Assembly (NCBI GenBank): GCA_030267565.1
Contig: BRXU01000019.1
Location: forward strand, 1,600,501 to 1,664,500
Direction: 5' to 3'
Source: Pleodorina starrii
Lineage: Eukaryota > Chlorophyta > Chlorophyceae > Chlamydomonadales > Volvocaceae
Length of the DNA stretch: 64,000 bases
Shown: positions 23,451 through 34,990 of the stretch, in pieces
Numbering within the stretch: position 1 is the first letter of the stretch
Layout of the letters: every line of letters begins with the position of its first letter
Notes under the pieces: model-generated
What the model was told of the DNA's origin: nothing
Seen by the model: the letters and a program-made list of their open reading frames with translations, nothing else
The model's database searches: none
Program-made: the position numbers and the translations under genes

Positions 23451-26400
23451 ATGGTCCTCGGACAACTCTTCAGCCCGCAGACGCAGGCGATCTTCTTCAA
23501 TTGGAAGGAGAAGCCCGTGCAGCGTATGCTTGACTTTGACTATGTCTGCGGTGAGCGAGCGCTTGCGTAGCGCTGTCCGGTACAATGCGCGTAAAGTCGA
23601 GCGTTTTTGCTGAAAGCGGTTCGAAAGCGCCCTTCCGGCCGCGTGCGCAGGCCGCGAGACGCCCTCCGTTGCAGCCATTGTTCAGCCGGGGAGCTCCGGT
23701 GGCTTTCAGAAGCTCTTCTTCGGAAAGGCCGAGATCGCCATTCCTGTATACGGCAGGTGCGTAAAGGCACCCCCGTGGGTCATAAGCCTGAGTATACGGA
23801 TGGCAGAGACAGTATTATTAAAAATGTAGCGAAACGGCCCGGAGTACCCATCGGCGGGCCCAACCCAAACTACACCTCTTGCTTGTTTCCTCTGCCCTTC
23901 CCCGCCCCGCCCCGCCCAACCCCGCCCCACGCCACGCCCCTGTCCAGCACTGCCGAGGCCACCCGCAAGCACCCCAAGGCCGATGTCTTCATCAACTACG
24001 CGTCCTTCCGGAGGTGCGAGGGTCGCAAGAGCGCAGACCCTTAGGGCTGGTCACAACGTACACGTGAACGGCGCAGCCAGATAGCCAACGAATGAAACGG
24101 GGGGACGAAGAGTTCACAGGAGGTTACTGGTACGCCCCGGGGGGGGGGCCACAATCGGCCCAATCAGCCACGCACGCCCCTTTATGCTGCACTCATTGGA
24201 CCCCCTTCCATCTCCCCCTCCTCCCTCCCTCTCCTCTCTCTCTCCCCCTGCTCCTCCGCCTCCCCCTCCTTCTCCCCCTCCTTCCCCTCCTCCACCTTCC
24301 CCCTCCGCCCGCCCCTCAGCGCCTACGAGTCCTCCCTGGAGGCCCTCAAGGCCGCCACCATCCGCGTGGTGGCCATCATTGCGGAGGGGGTGCCGGAGAA
24401 GGACACCAAGCACCTCATCGCATTCGCACGGGCAAACAACAAGGTCATCATAGGGCCGGCAACCGTGGGAGGAGTGCAGGTGTGGCGGTGGGGGGGGGAG
24501 GAGGGGGGCAGTGGGGGGGCAGGGGGTTGGGGGGGCCGACCCGGCTGCGTTGGGCGCCGGGCAGGGCAGAAGAAAAGGGGAAAAGGGAGCGAGGAACCGC
24601 GGAGAAAGAAAGGGAGGAGGGAAGGGGGTTAGGGAAGGGGGAGGGACAGGCGCGGGTGTGCGCGTGTGTGTGTGCGCGCGTGCGCGCCTGGGCCGTGGCG
24701 GGAGGGATCCTGTCCGGCAGTGACAGTCACTGATTCGTGACGCGCCTGTCCGTTCCGTCTGCTGTTTCCCAGTCCCGGCCAATTCCACTCCACCCCAACC
24801 CGACCCAATTCCTGCCACCTTGCATTGACCAACGGCCCACCCCTGCATCCCATATCCCGTTTGCATTCCACATATCCACAGTCCCACACACGCTCTCGCT
24901 GCGGCTTCGTCCTCCCCACCCCACCCACCTCCGTCTCCGCTGCGGTATCTTCTTTTTACCCCCCACGCCCCCTCACCCCACCCCCCCTGTCAGGCTGGCG
25001 CCTTCAAGATCGGTGACACCGCCGGCACGTTGGACAACATTATCGCCTGCAAGCTGCACCGCCCCGGCTCCGTGGGCTTCGTGTCCAAGTCGGGAGGCAT
25101 GTCGAATGAGATGTACAATGTGCTGGCCAGGGCCACGGACGGACTGTATGAGGGTGCGTGCGAGGAGGGGCGGGGAGGGGGAGGGGGGAGGGGGGGAGAG
25201 GGGCGGGGCGTGTGTGTATGTGTGTGTATGTTGGGGGAGGGAGGGCGGAGAGGGACGTGTGTTTTGGGGGTGGGGGCGGGGGAGGGGGAGGGGAGGCGCC
25301 TCCGGGGAGCCACAGATGCCATAAAAGGGGCGGATCAGATTGGCTACGGCCGTCAGGAGGGGTTGGATGGATGGATGAACCGCAGCGGCCCGCTCGCTCG
25401 ACCTACTCGGCCAACCAACCGACCGACCGATCGACGGAGGCCCCCCCTCTCCTCCTTTCGCCCGTTAGTTTAGGTTTGGTCTGAAGGGTGTTCTCCGAAC
25501 CCAACCGCCACCGCGACCCATGGGTCATCGCAGGCATCGCCATCGGCGGCGACACGTTCCCGGGCTCCACCCTGTCGGACCACTGCCTGAGATACGAGGT
25601 GCGTGTGTGTGTTTGGGGGGAGGGGGGGAGGGGGGTTCCGAGTACGCGCGACAGCACAACAACAGCATGAGCGCCCCGACAACACTTTTCGGCAAGATGT
25701 AGACTTGGTGAGCAAGCAGAAGCGCACGATCCCCAAAGACGGAGACGAGGCGGCGACGCGGTGCAGAAGAGGGCGGGAAGGGAAGGGGGAGCGAGGCAGG
25801 GATAAAGGGGGCGCGGAGGGGCGAAATGGACGAGGAGAAAGAGGACGAGGAAAGCAGAGGAGCGGGAAGGGAAGGTTTGGGGGGGGAGGTGTAGGCAAAG
25901 GGGCGAGAGCCGTTCGCACGTGCGCTGTGGCGCTCTGCATGCGGGCGGCGGGGTGGGGTGGAGTGGGGTGCGGTGGGGGACGTCGCTGCGCCGGCGAAGC
26001 GCCTTCCGGCGGCCACCCACAGCGCCCCCCGCAAACCCCCTCCCTCCCCCGGCCAAGGGCACCATCGACCGCATTCCTCCTCCTCCTCCTCCTCCTGCTG
26101 CTGCTGGTGCATTGCTGGCCGGTGACCCAGTCCCTTACCTTCCCTCTCGCATCCTCAGCACGTCCCCCCCCTCCTCCCTCCCCCCTCCTCGGCCCGCATC
26201 CTCCCCCTCCTCCTCCTCAGCACGTTCCCGCCATCAAGATGATTGTGGTGTTGGGTGAGCTGGGCGGCCAGGACGAGTACGGACTGGTGGAGGCCATGAA
26301 GGCGGGAGCCATAACCAAGCCGGTGGTGGCCTGGGTGGGTGGGTGACAGGGGGGGGGGCGGGAGGGAGGGAGGGAGGGAGGGGGCGGGAGGGAGGGAGGC

Positions 26401-29400
26401 GGAGGGCGGTATCAAGGGCAGGGAGGGAGGCTGGACGGGGGGGAGGGAGGGGGAGGGCATTGGGGAAGGGAGGTGGAAGCGCTGCGAATGTGAGAGGGCA
26501 GAGTAGGGCAAGGCAGGGCAGGGCAGGGCGATTTGGCCCTGCGTGCGGCTGGCTGGCTGGTGCTCCCGTAGATGGCTGGTTCTACTCACCCCTCCCACCC
26601 GCCATCGCCCCTCTGGGCGACGATGTCACACATGGACTTGCCTTTGGTTGTTACCCTGGTTGGGTTGGGCTGGGCTGGGCTGGGCCGGGCTGGGCTGGGT
26701 TGGGCTGCTGCAACCAGTGCCAATATCGTATTGCACTCTTACCAATCCCTCCCTCCCTCCCTCCCTGGCAGGTGTCCGGCACGTGCGCCAAGCTGTTCAA
26801 GAGTGAGGTGCAGTTCGGACACGCGGGGGCGCGCAGCGGTGGGGACCTGGACAGCGCACAGGCAAGGAGGAGGGGGAGGGCGCTACGGGCGGGGTAGGGG
26901 AAAACCTGCAGCGGAGTAACCGCAGCGAAGCGGGCGAACGGACCCCGCACTGCTGGGAACGTGAGGGAAGGGGGGGAGGGGTTGGACGAAAGCAGGACCG
27001 AATCGAGGTGACCGCTGCGAGCCGGGTGGCAAAGTGAGCTCCCAGGCGGTACTCTCAGGCGAGACATACGTAACCTTTTGAGGTAACCGCCAACCGACGG
27101 ACGGAACCCCATTTAACCACCCGCTCATTCACCCTGCTCTGATCGCCCAGGCCCCCCCGCCCCGCCCCGCCACGCCCCGCCCTCAGGCCAAGAACGCGGC
27201 GCTGCGTGAGGCGGGTGCGCTGGTGCCTGACTCGTTCGAGGGGCTGGAGGAGGCCATCAGGTGGGGGGGGGGGATGCGGATGGGTGGGTGGGCGGACCAT
27301 GGGCTAGTCATACACAGTACAGGCCGAGACGTGTGAACGAGCCCGTAACTGCATAGCGGCACAGATGTCGTATATAGATGGGTAGGCGGGTGGGTGGGTG
27401 GGTGGGGTGGCTGGGTGGGTGGGTGGGGTGGCTGCCTGGGTGGCTGGGTTCGTGGGTGGGTGGCTAGGTGGGTGGGGTGGGGTGGGGCGGGTGGGGGCGG
27501 GGGCGGGGTGAGGGGTGTGCGAGGTTGGGCTGCTCCACAACCCCTCCTGCGCTCTTGGGTCTCAGAGGCCCTATGCCCCGTTGTCCTCCGGAGTTGTTCC
27601 TCCCGTCCCCGTCACATCCTCTCCCGTTCCCCCCGCAGCCCGCAACGACCCCAACGTCTCTTCACCCCCCCTCGGCCCCCCCTCCCTCCCTCCCCCCCCC
27701 CTGCGTGTGTCCGCAGCTCCACCTACCAGCGGTTGGTTCAGTCGGGGCAGCTGGTACCAGCCAAGGACGTCACCCCGCCGCCTATCCCACAGGACCTGGC
27801 GGCGGCGGTCGCGGCGGGCAAGGTGCGCGAGGCCGGGGGGCGGGGAGGGTTTGGACGTGGGGGTAGGCGAGGGGAGGAGGTGGGGGAAGAACAGGGCAGG
27901 AGGGGAGGTTGCGCTGGTTGTGGGGTACTACAGGGTTTGCAGCTACATACGCTTGGCAGTCTACTCCCATTCTAGAATCTCATACGCCGCAACCGCAACT
28001 CCTGGAGGTCACTGGAGGTCACTGTTGTTGACGGCGTGAATGTGAGAGTTCCACCGTGCTTTCACGCGGTCCGGGGCCCCTCTCCTCCCGCTCCAGCCCC
28101 CCGGGCCCCCTACACACACACCGGTGGGTGCAATGCACTGCCCTGGCCCCCTCCCCCCTCCCCCTCCCCCCTCCCCCTCCCCCCTCCCCCTCCCCCTATA
28201 CCGGTTACTGCGTTGCGTTCCCTCGTCCCGGGTCGTTTTCTATTATCCCCTCCCCCCCTCCCCTTCCCCCCAGGTCCGTGTCCCGACCCACATCGTGTCC
28301 ACCATTTGCGACGACCGCGGAGACGAGCCGACCTACTACGGGGTCAGCATGAGCGAGCTGATCGAGGGCGAGTACGGCGTGGGTGACGTCATCTCGCTGC
28401 TGTGGTTCAAGCGCAAGCTGCCCAAGTACGCCACCAAGTTCATCGAAGTGAGGACTGAGGGGCCAGGGGGGGAGGGGGTGTGTATGTGTGTGTGGGGGGG
28501 GTTATCCACGTATAGGCCAGAGCCCGGGGGGGTGGGGGGGGAGAGGGGAGGGGAAGCTGGCAACAGGGGGACGGGAAAGGGAGCGTGATGGAGGGGAGGG
28601 GGAATGTGGAGGGCGTTTACCCTCCCCACCTCCTCCCTGAGCCTGGGGTTGGTAAGCAGGGGACCAGGGGCGGCAAGGATCACGACCCCCCCCCCCCTCC
28701 CCAACACACACAGACACATTCCCCTCGCCTCCTGTCACTGCGCGTTCGTCGTTGTTCTTCCCTGTCCCTCCGTCACCACCGGAATCCGTCCCCTCGCCCC
28801 CCTCGCCTCTCTCCGCCTTCATCCCCTAATCCCGCCCCCGCCCCCACCCCCGCCCCTCCCCCCCCCCAGATGTGCGTCATGATGTGCGCCGACCACGGCC
28901 CCTGCGTGTCCGGCGCCCACAACGCCATCGTGACCAGTCGGGCGGGTAAGGACCTGGTGTCCTGCCTGGTCAGTGGACTGCTCACCATCGGACCGAGGTT
29001 CGGAGGAGCCATCGATGACGCGGCCAGGTGGGGGCGTGTGCGTGTGCGTGTGTATGTATGTGTGGATGTGTGTTTCGGGGGGGGCTAGGGGGCAGGGGTG
29101 AGGGCGGGGGTTGTGGGCGGGAGGGAGGGAGGGGCCTGCGAGGGAGGCTGGGAAATGGCGGAGGGTCTGTGTGGGGGAGTGGGGGTGGGGGTGGGTGGGT
29201 GGGTGGGTGACCGCACATCGCCTGCCTGTCTGCCTGCGGGTGCCGCCGCAGGTGCTTCGGCAGCGCTCACCGGGCACCTGTCAGTAGCTCAGTACTGTGG
29301 AAGTACGTCGCTCCGTGCCCGTCCCTTTCAACTCGACATGGGTATTCCCCTGCTTAGTGCTGTCCCGCGCCGTCCCGCCCGCTCATGTCCCGCCCCAAAC

Positions 29401-30679
29401 CCCACCTGACCCGCCCCGCCCCGCCCCGGCTGCCTTGCGGCCCCTGCCCGGCCCCGCCCCTCCCCTCCTCCAGGCTGTTCAAGGCGGCCTGCGACGCGGG
29501 TCAGAGCCCCGCTGACTTTGTGGAGGGTCTCAAGAAGAAGGGCATCCGCGTGTCGGGCATCGGCCACCGCATCAAGTCCAAGGACAACCGGGACAAGCGC
29601 GTGGAGCTGCTGCAGAACTACGCGCGGAAGGCAAGGGGGGGGGGGACGGCGGGGGAGCGGGGCGGAGGGGGGAGCTGGGTAAGCGAACACGGTTATCCAA
29701 GGGGGGGCCTGGTTGCAGCGACCAGTACCAGTAACGCATCGCACTTTTTACCCCCCCCCCCCCTCCTCTCCTACACTTACCTGCCCGTTCGCGGGCTCCG
29801 GCTTATCTGCGGATTCCCCCCCTTCTCCCCCTCCCCCTCCCCTCCCCCCGCAGTTCTTCCCCTCGACCCGCTACCTGGAGTACGCGGTGGCGGTGGAGAC
29901 CTACACCCTGCAGAAGGCGCCCAACCTGGTGGGTGCGGGGAGAAGGGTGGTGGTGGGGGCCCGGGGGGAGGGGGGGCTGGGCCCTGCCTCCGCACCTCCG
30001 CTTTCTCTGCAGTCCCCCAAGTGCTCCCTGCACGCCCCATCCGCCTCCTCGCACTCCCTCACCCCTCACCCTCACCCTCCTTCACTCCATCTCCCCCTCA
30101 TTCAGCATTCCACTCATTTAGCATTTCCCCTCCCACCTGCCCCCTCCCCCCCCGCCCTATCCCCCCCTGCCCCCTACTATATGCGCATATCACTCCCTGT
30201 CCCCCCCTGCCCCCCTCCCTCCCTGCCCCCCCCTCAGGTCCTCAATGTGGACGGCTGCATCGGTGCGCTGTTCCTGGACCTGCTGGCCGCATCCGGGTGC
30301 TTCACGGAGGCGGAGGCCACACAGATCGTGGAGATCGGGTGAGCGCAGCTGCTCGCCCACCTGGGTAACGCCTCCATCCGTCCCACTTGTCATCTTTGTC
30401 CCCTTCGTCCCCTCCTCCCTCCCCCCAGTACTATCACTGTACCTTGCCCTCGAACCCCCCCATTTGCATAACCGCCCTCCCCCTCTCCGCCTCTCCGCCT
30501 CCTCTCCCCCTCTCCCCCTCTCCCCCTCTCCCCCGCCCGCCCGCCCGCCTGCCAGCTACCTGAACGCGCTGTTCGTGGTGGCCCGCTCCATCGGCCTGGT
30601 GGGTCACGCTCTGGACCAGAAGCGCCTGCAGCAGCCGCTGTACCGCCACCCCTGGGAGGACGTGCTCTACACCAGCTGA
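23451..30679 (+). CDS. ACLB: ATP-citrate synthase (ATP-citrate lyase) subunit B
   Basis: With subunit A, this cytosolic enzyme turns citrate, CoA and ATP into acetyl-CoA and oxaloacetate. Sixteen exons give 609 aa, the usual plant ACLB length: 23451-23550, 23651-23756, 23948-24013, 24320-24479, 24994-25153, 25534-25598, 26221-26334, 26772-26861, 27187-27260, 27717-27822, 28274-28447, 28870-29027, 29474-29630, 29854-29928, 30238-30338, 30556-30679. The order of motifs matches ACLB throughout: [45 protein letters not shown], the phospho-His loop FGHAGA (His274), [28 protein letters not shown] and the C-terminus [13 protein letters not shown]. Two introns (after exons 8 and 13) use GC donors (GCAAGG). 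All expected motifs are intact. Confidence 0.97.
25515..25526. repeat. 12-bp palindrome GACCCATGGGTC, copy 2
   Basis: It sits at the 3' end of an ACLB intron, seven bases before the exon that starts at 25534. Confidence 0.9.
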
Positions 30680-30697
30680 GCGGAGCAAAGGGGCGAG

Positions 30698-30803
30698 CGG
30701 AAGAGGAAGCGGAGTGCGGAAGAGGAAGCGGTAGCGGAAGAGGAAGCGGTAGCGGAAGAGGAAGCGGTAGCGGAAGAGGAAGCGGTAGCGGAAGAGGAAG
30801 CGG
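30698..30803 (+). repeat. Minisatellite right after the ACLB stop codon
   Basis: An 18-bp unit, GGAAGAGGAAGCGGTAGC, repeats about four to five times, flanked by diverged units (GGAGTGC). It starts about 20 bp after the stop, in the 3' UTR. Confidence 0.9.
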
Positions 30804-30806
30804 AGT

Positions 30807-30818
30807 GACCCGTGGGTC
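30807..30818. repeat. 12-bp palindrome GACCCGTGGGTC, copy 3
   Basis: It lies in the ACLB 3' UTR, immediately after the minisatellite. Confidence 0.9.
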
Positions 30819-31436
30819 AGAGCAGGGCAGAGGACCAGAGGGGTGGGTCGCGGAGCGCAAAAACAATTGGCCGCCCTCTCGCCCATCCGCTGGGCTCCGG
30901 CGGCTGGGGGATGGGGGAGAGGGAGAGGAAGCGCGGAGGGGAGGGGAGTGCGGCGAGAGGCCGCGCTGTGATGCGTTGCGCTGCGCGGGTTGGGACGGGC
31001 GAGGCGGCGGCGGCGGTGTTGGCGGCGGCGGCCGCGGCGCCGCGGCGCGGCGCGTGGGGTGAGGTGGTCGGCTTCACGCGGCGCCGCCGCGGGGGGTCGC
31101 CGCCGAGGGCTGCCAGGCCTAGACAATGCGCCCCTAACGTTGTGGCGGGTTGTGGCCGTCAGCTTTACCGGTAGTATTGGCACCTGCCCTGCACCTGCGT
31201 TCCTTGTTGCCGGCGCGCTGGGTCGGGAGGCGCGCTGGGTCGGGACTTCGGTAGCTGCAGTGGGCAGGCGGGAGGACAGTGGGCTTGTGCTTCATGTCAT
31301 CCTTGACCCGGAGAGGCTGTGCGCTGGCAGAGATGGAGATTTTGTGCTCCGTGCGCTCCGTAAGGCTCAGCGGGGTTGGGGCTCGCCCGACAATGCCGCC
31401 TCGTTTTTTTCCTGATGGCAGCGGGGTTTTTCTTTC

Positions 31437-31441
31437 TGTAA
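31437..31441 (+). promoter_or_regulatory. Candidate TGTAA polyadenylation signal for ACLB
   Basis: This is the first plus-strand TGTAA noticed after the ACLB stop, about 760 nt downstream, following a T-rich stretch. Confidence 0.5.
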
Positions 31442-32781
31442 CAACCGAGCCGAGTGCCGAGTATCAGCAGCAGGGGGCTGTTCCTTTACTTTTTCAGAGC
31501 ATCGATTGCCGGTGATGTCAGTTTCTAATTTGACCGCGGCTGTGTGCTGTGTGCTGTGCGACTTCGGCGTCGACGTGCCCTTTTCGGATCTCAAAAAGCG
31601 GGCCAGTCGGTCCGTGCGGCGTTGAGCCGGAACGAATGAGAGTGTGCTTGGGACGGGCTAGGCTTGCACGCAGGCGCCCGTGCGAGACGCTCTCCGCTTT
31701 CATGAAATCCCCGGTAGGGAAGCTGTTGTTTGTGGAAAGGGGTACGTGTAGAGGACACGGTTTGGGGATTTCAATCTGGGCAGACGTCTCGTGGGGTATC
31801 GCGCAGTTGGGCGATCACCACATCCGCATTAGTTAATTAATTACAGAGGAGCTAGATCCGCATTAGGCGCCGGGGATCTCGGGGTGAGGTGCACCTTCTA
31901 CGAGCGAGCACTCAGGCAGTTGGCTCACAGCAGGCCGCGTGTTGAGACGTGAAAGAGTTACAACGCATGCAGGGTTGTACGAGCTTCCGAGGGGCGTAGG
32001 ATGGGCGGTAAGAGGGTTGGGTGTGCCCTTGGGCGTAAATGTTTCGTTGCGAAAGCGCTTCGCTTGGAGCGTCAATTTTTATTTGGGGTCCTTCTGAGGT
32101 CATGAGGGTAAAACAGCATGCAGAAAGTCTGCTGCTGTTGTCCGCAGAAGGTTGCCCGTCGAGGCAGCGGATAGCGCCCAACGCACGACACACCTAGCCA
32201 CCGTTACCGAGAAACGCAGCAATCTATTTCGTGATAGGAGCAAGTACCCATATCCCGTTTCAGCGTATCCTACTTGTGTGTTCTTGACACGTGGCGACAA
32301 AGCGCGAAGCACCTCGGAGTGTGCCAAACTGCGTCCGTGGACTAACGGATGGGCCGTCACCCACACATGCCTCCACCGACGCTGACTTCAAGCAGAGACC
32401 CTCCGATAGAAATTTTCATTAACGCCAAAATGCAAGTAAGCATTGATTGCCCTTGTTCGCAGTTCCGGTTATGCCCAACTGTAACCCGTACGTTGGGTTT
32501 ATTGCCCTCGGCCCCGCGCGGTTATTGCTTGTGCTCCATCCACGGATTAACGTGATTAACGTGACCCCTACTTAAGTTATTTTTTGCTTAACATCACTCA
32601 TTCGCGCATTTGTCACAGGTTCTGACTACCTTGCGAGCTTCGCAACCACTTGTTTCGTTGCATCAGACAGTCGGTTCTGTTGAAAGGTTTGCCAAAAGGG
32701 CATGGAATGTTTTAGGGTGACGCCAACCTGCACAGGAAGCACCTTCCTAACCGCACCCGCTCACTATCGAATCACTGCGAA

Positions 32782-34990
32782 ATGAGCTGGGTCTCTACTC
32801 GGAATAACCGCTCTGACTCCCAAGATGAAGGCAAGAAGACGGCGAAATGGATGATGAAGCAGGCAGAAAAGGACGCAGCGTCGACCGTCTACCTCTTAAA
32901 CCTCCTTCAAGACCTGCACCGCGAGATAGAGGTGAGTATCAGGTGTCAGGAATTGAGCGCTTTAATTTCAACTTAGAGTCTGCTTATATGTCGGGCCCGG
33001 CGTAGTTTCTGGCAACCAAGACATGAGCCAGCTGACTGACATGAAACTCGCCTGCGCGTTCGGGCGCCTTTGGCGTTTGCAGGCTCGGGATGAGGTCATG
33101 CGGGAATCTTCCATTGTGGTCAGCCAGCTCAAGGCGGAGAACGACGCGCTTAAGCAGCAGCTGCTGGAGCGGGAGGGGAGCGCGCCAGAGCCCCACGGCA
33201 GCATGGCCGCCAGAACGCAGCAGCGCGACGGCTCCAGGCTAAGCAGCGGCGCTTCAAGCAGCAGAGGCAGCGAACCGCCTTCCCGGTTCACGCCCAGTGG
33301 CCGCTGCCCGGCCGCTGCCACCGACTGCGAGTCGCCGCGCGGCGGCAGCGGCGGCGGCGTCTCGGACGCAGGCGTCGGCCCAAGGCCTAAATGCAAAAGC
33401 CTCCAGGCGGCTTGGGTGCGGATGCGCGTGCTTCCTGAAGCGGACCCACCCGCCGCGGTGCAGGCGCAGACACAACCGGCGACCTCCACCTCCACCTCCA
33501 ACCCCACACCCACACCCACACCCACGTGCGCGGCCTGCGAATCGCCCCTGCCGCCCCCGACGCCGCAGTCCCACAGCCCCGTGCCCGCGGCCGCCCAGCC
33601 GCAGGAGCCCGGGCGCTCCGCTGCGGCGGCGGTGAAGGCGGTGACGGCGGTGTCGGCGGAAGCGGCGGCAGCGCCCCTCCAACGGCAGGGGGCCTTTCGG
33701 CGGGATGGCTCGACGGACACTCCGGCAGGCGCACTGTCGCTTCAGCTGCCGCTGCAGCCACAGCAACCACCGCAGCATCAGGCCCAGCAGCAGCAGCAGG
33801 CCCCCGCGCCGGCGCTGCCGCCGCCGACGCCGCAGCCGCTTCAGGCTCACCAACTACCGCCACCGGTGGCGCCACAGCAGCAGCAGCAGCAGCAACGGGC
33901 ACCGCCTCAGCAGTCACCGTCTCCGCAATTCGAGCAACCACCGCCGCTGCTGCCGAAACAACAACCACCCCCACCGCCGCAGCAACTTCTTCCATCGCAG
34001 CAGCAGCAGCAACTGCAGCTGCAACTGCAGCTGCAACTGCAGCAGCAGCAGCAACACGAAGGCGCGGAGCAGCTCCAGCGGCTGGAGACCCGCTGTGCGA
34101 CGCTAACCGCGGAGGTGAGCGCGCTGCGGCAGCAGCTGGACGCGGCGCGTCACGAGGCGGCAACCGCCACCTCCAACTACCTAACCACCAAGAAGGACCT
34201 GGAAGTGCTCAACCGCAAGTACGACAGCCTCATGCTGCAGAAGCTTGATGCGGAGGAGCAGCGCGACCGGCTGTTCGACCCGGAAGTGGACATGGCACTG
34301 GTGCGGGCCGCCATGCCGGCGGTGGACGCGGCGCTGAGCGATGCGGAGGAGCGGCTGCGGGCGGTGGTGGAGATGCTGGCGACCAACCAGGTGGGGTGAG
34401 GTTTGGTGGGGTGGGGTATGGTGGTGTGTGGTGTGGGGTGGTATTGTGCCCGGTATCGGATAAGTGGAAGGGTCGGCGAAAGGGATACGTGAAAGGGATC
34501 ATTAACGGAGGGCTCGCTGTGTTGACCACCAGGAGCACATCTCATCTGGGCGCTGCTTCAACTCACCTCATCTCCCTGGGTTTGCACGCACCCTGACTCA
34601 CGACCCCGACTCGCGCGACCCTGACTCACGACCCTGATCGCGACCCTGATCGCGACCCGACCACAGATTGAGGCCGACGACGCGGCGCGGCTGTACCAGG
34701 AGCAGCGGCGCAAGTGGATCGCCAAGCTCGAGGCACAGCAGGCGCGGCTGGCAGAGCGGGATGCCCGAGTGGCGGAGCTTGAGGCGGCGGCGGCGCTGCC
34801 GGAGGCGGCGGAAGCGTCGGTCGTGGTGAAGGCCACGGCGATGGATGTGGGGGCGGGGGCGACGAAAGGTGGCGGTGGTGGTAGAAGTGTCGGAGGGGAG
34901 GGCGGTTGGCGGCGGGCCGATAGCGGCGGCGGCCGGGAGGGCTCCAGGGGGGGCATCCAGGCGTTGGCGGGCGTGCTGTCGTGCGTGTGA
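32782..34990 (+). CDS. Gln-rich coiled-coil protein, about 593 aa, unknown function
   Basis: Three exons keep phase: 32782-32931, 33083-34390, 34667-34990. Exon 1 encodes a charged helix (KKTAKWMMKQAEKDAAS) followed by VYLLNLLQDLHREIE. Exon 2 opens with a coiled coil (VVSQLKAENDALKQQLLERE), then has a long Pro/Gln/Ala region with CAG runs and an alternating QL stretch. A second coiled coil follows (LETRCATLTAEVSALRQQLD, then NYLTTKKDLEVLNRKYDSLM). Exon 3 continues helical (RRKWIAKLEAQQARLAERDA) and ends in a Gly-rich tail. There is no signal peptide or membrane segment. A scaffold or cytoskeletal role would fit, but no family was recognised. Confidence 0.62.

Larger units (their letters stand above)
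30680..32781. other. ACLB 3' UTR and intergenic DNA
   Basis: Apart from the minisatellite and one palindrome copy, no gene is seen. From about 31800 the sequence is less GC-rich, has no long GC-biased frame, and should hold the promoter of the next gene. Confidence 0.5.

Noticed and set aside
23385..23678. 97-codon minus-strand frame with a Leu-rich helical look
   Set aside because: It is exactly antisense to the first two exons of ACLB, whose protein match is certain.
27360..27520. GTGGGTGG-rich tract resembling a minisatellite array
   Set aside because: Irregular simple G/T-rich sequence inside an ACLB intron; no fixed unit or spacer pattern, and nothing like a CRISPR array.
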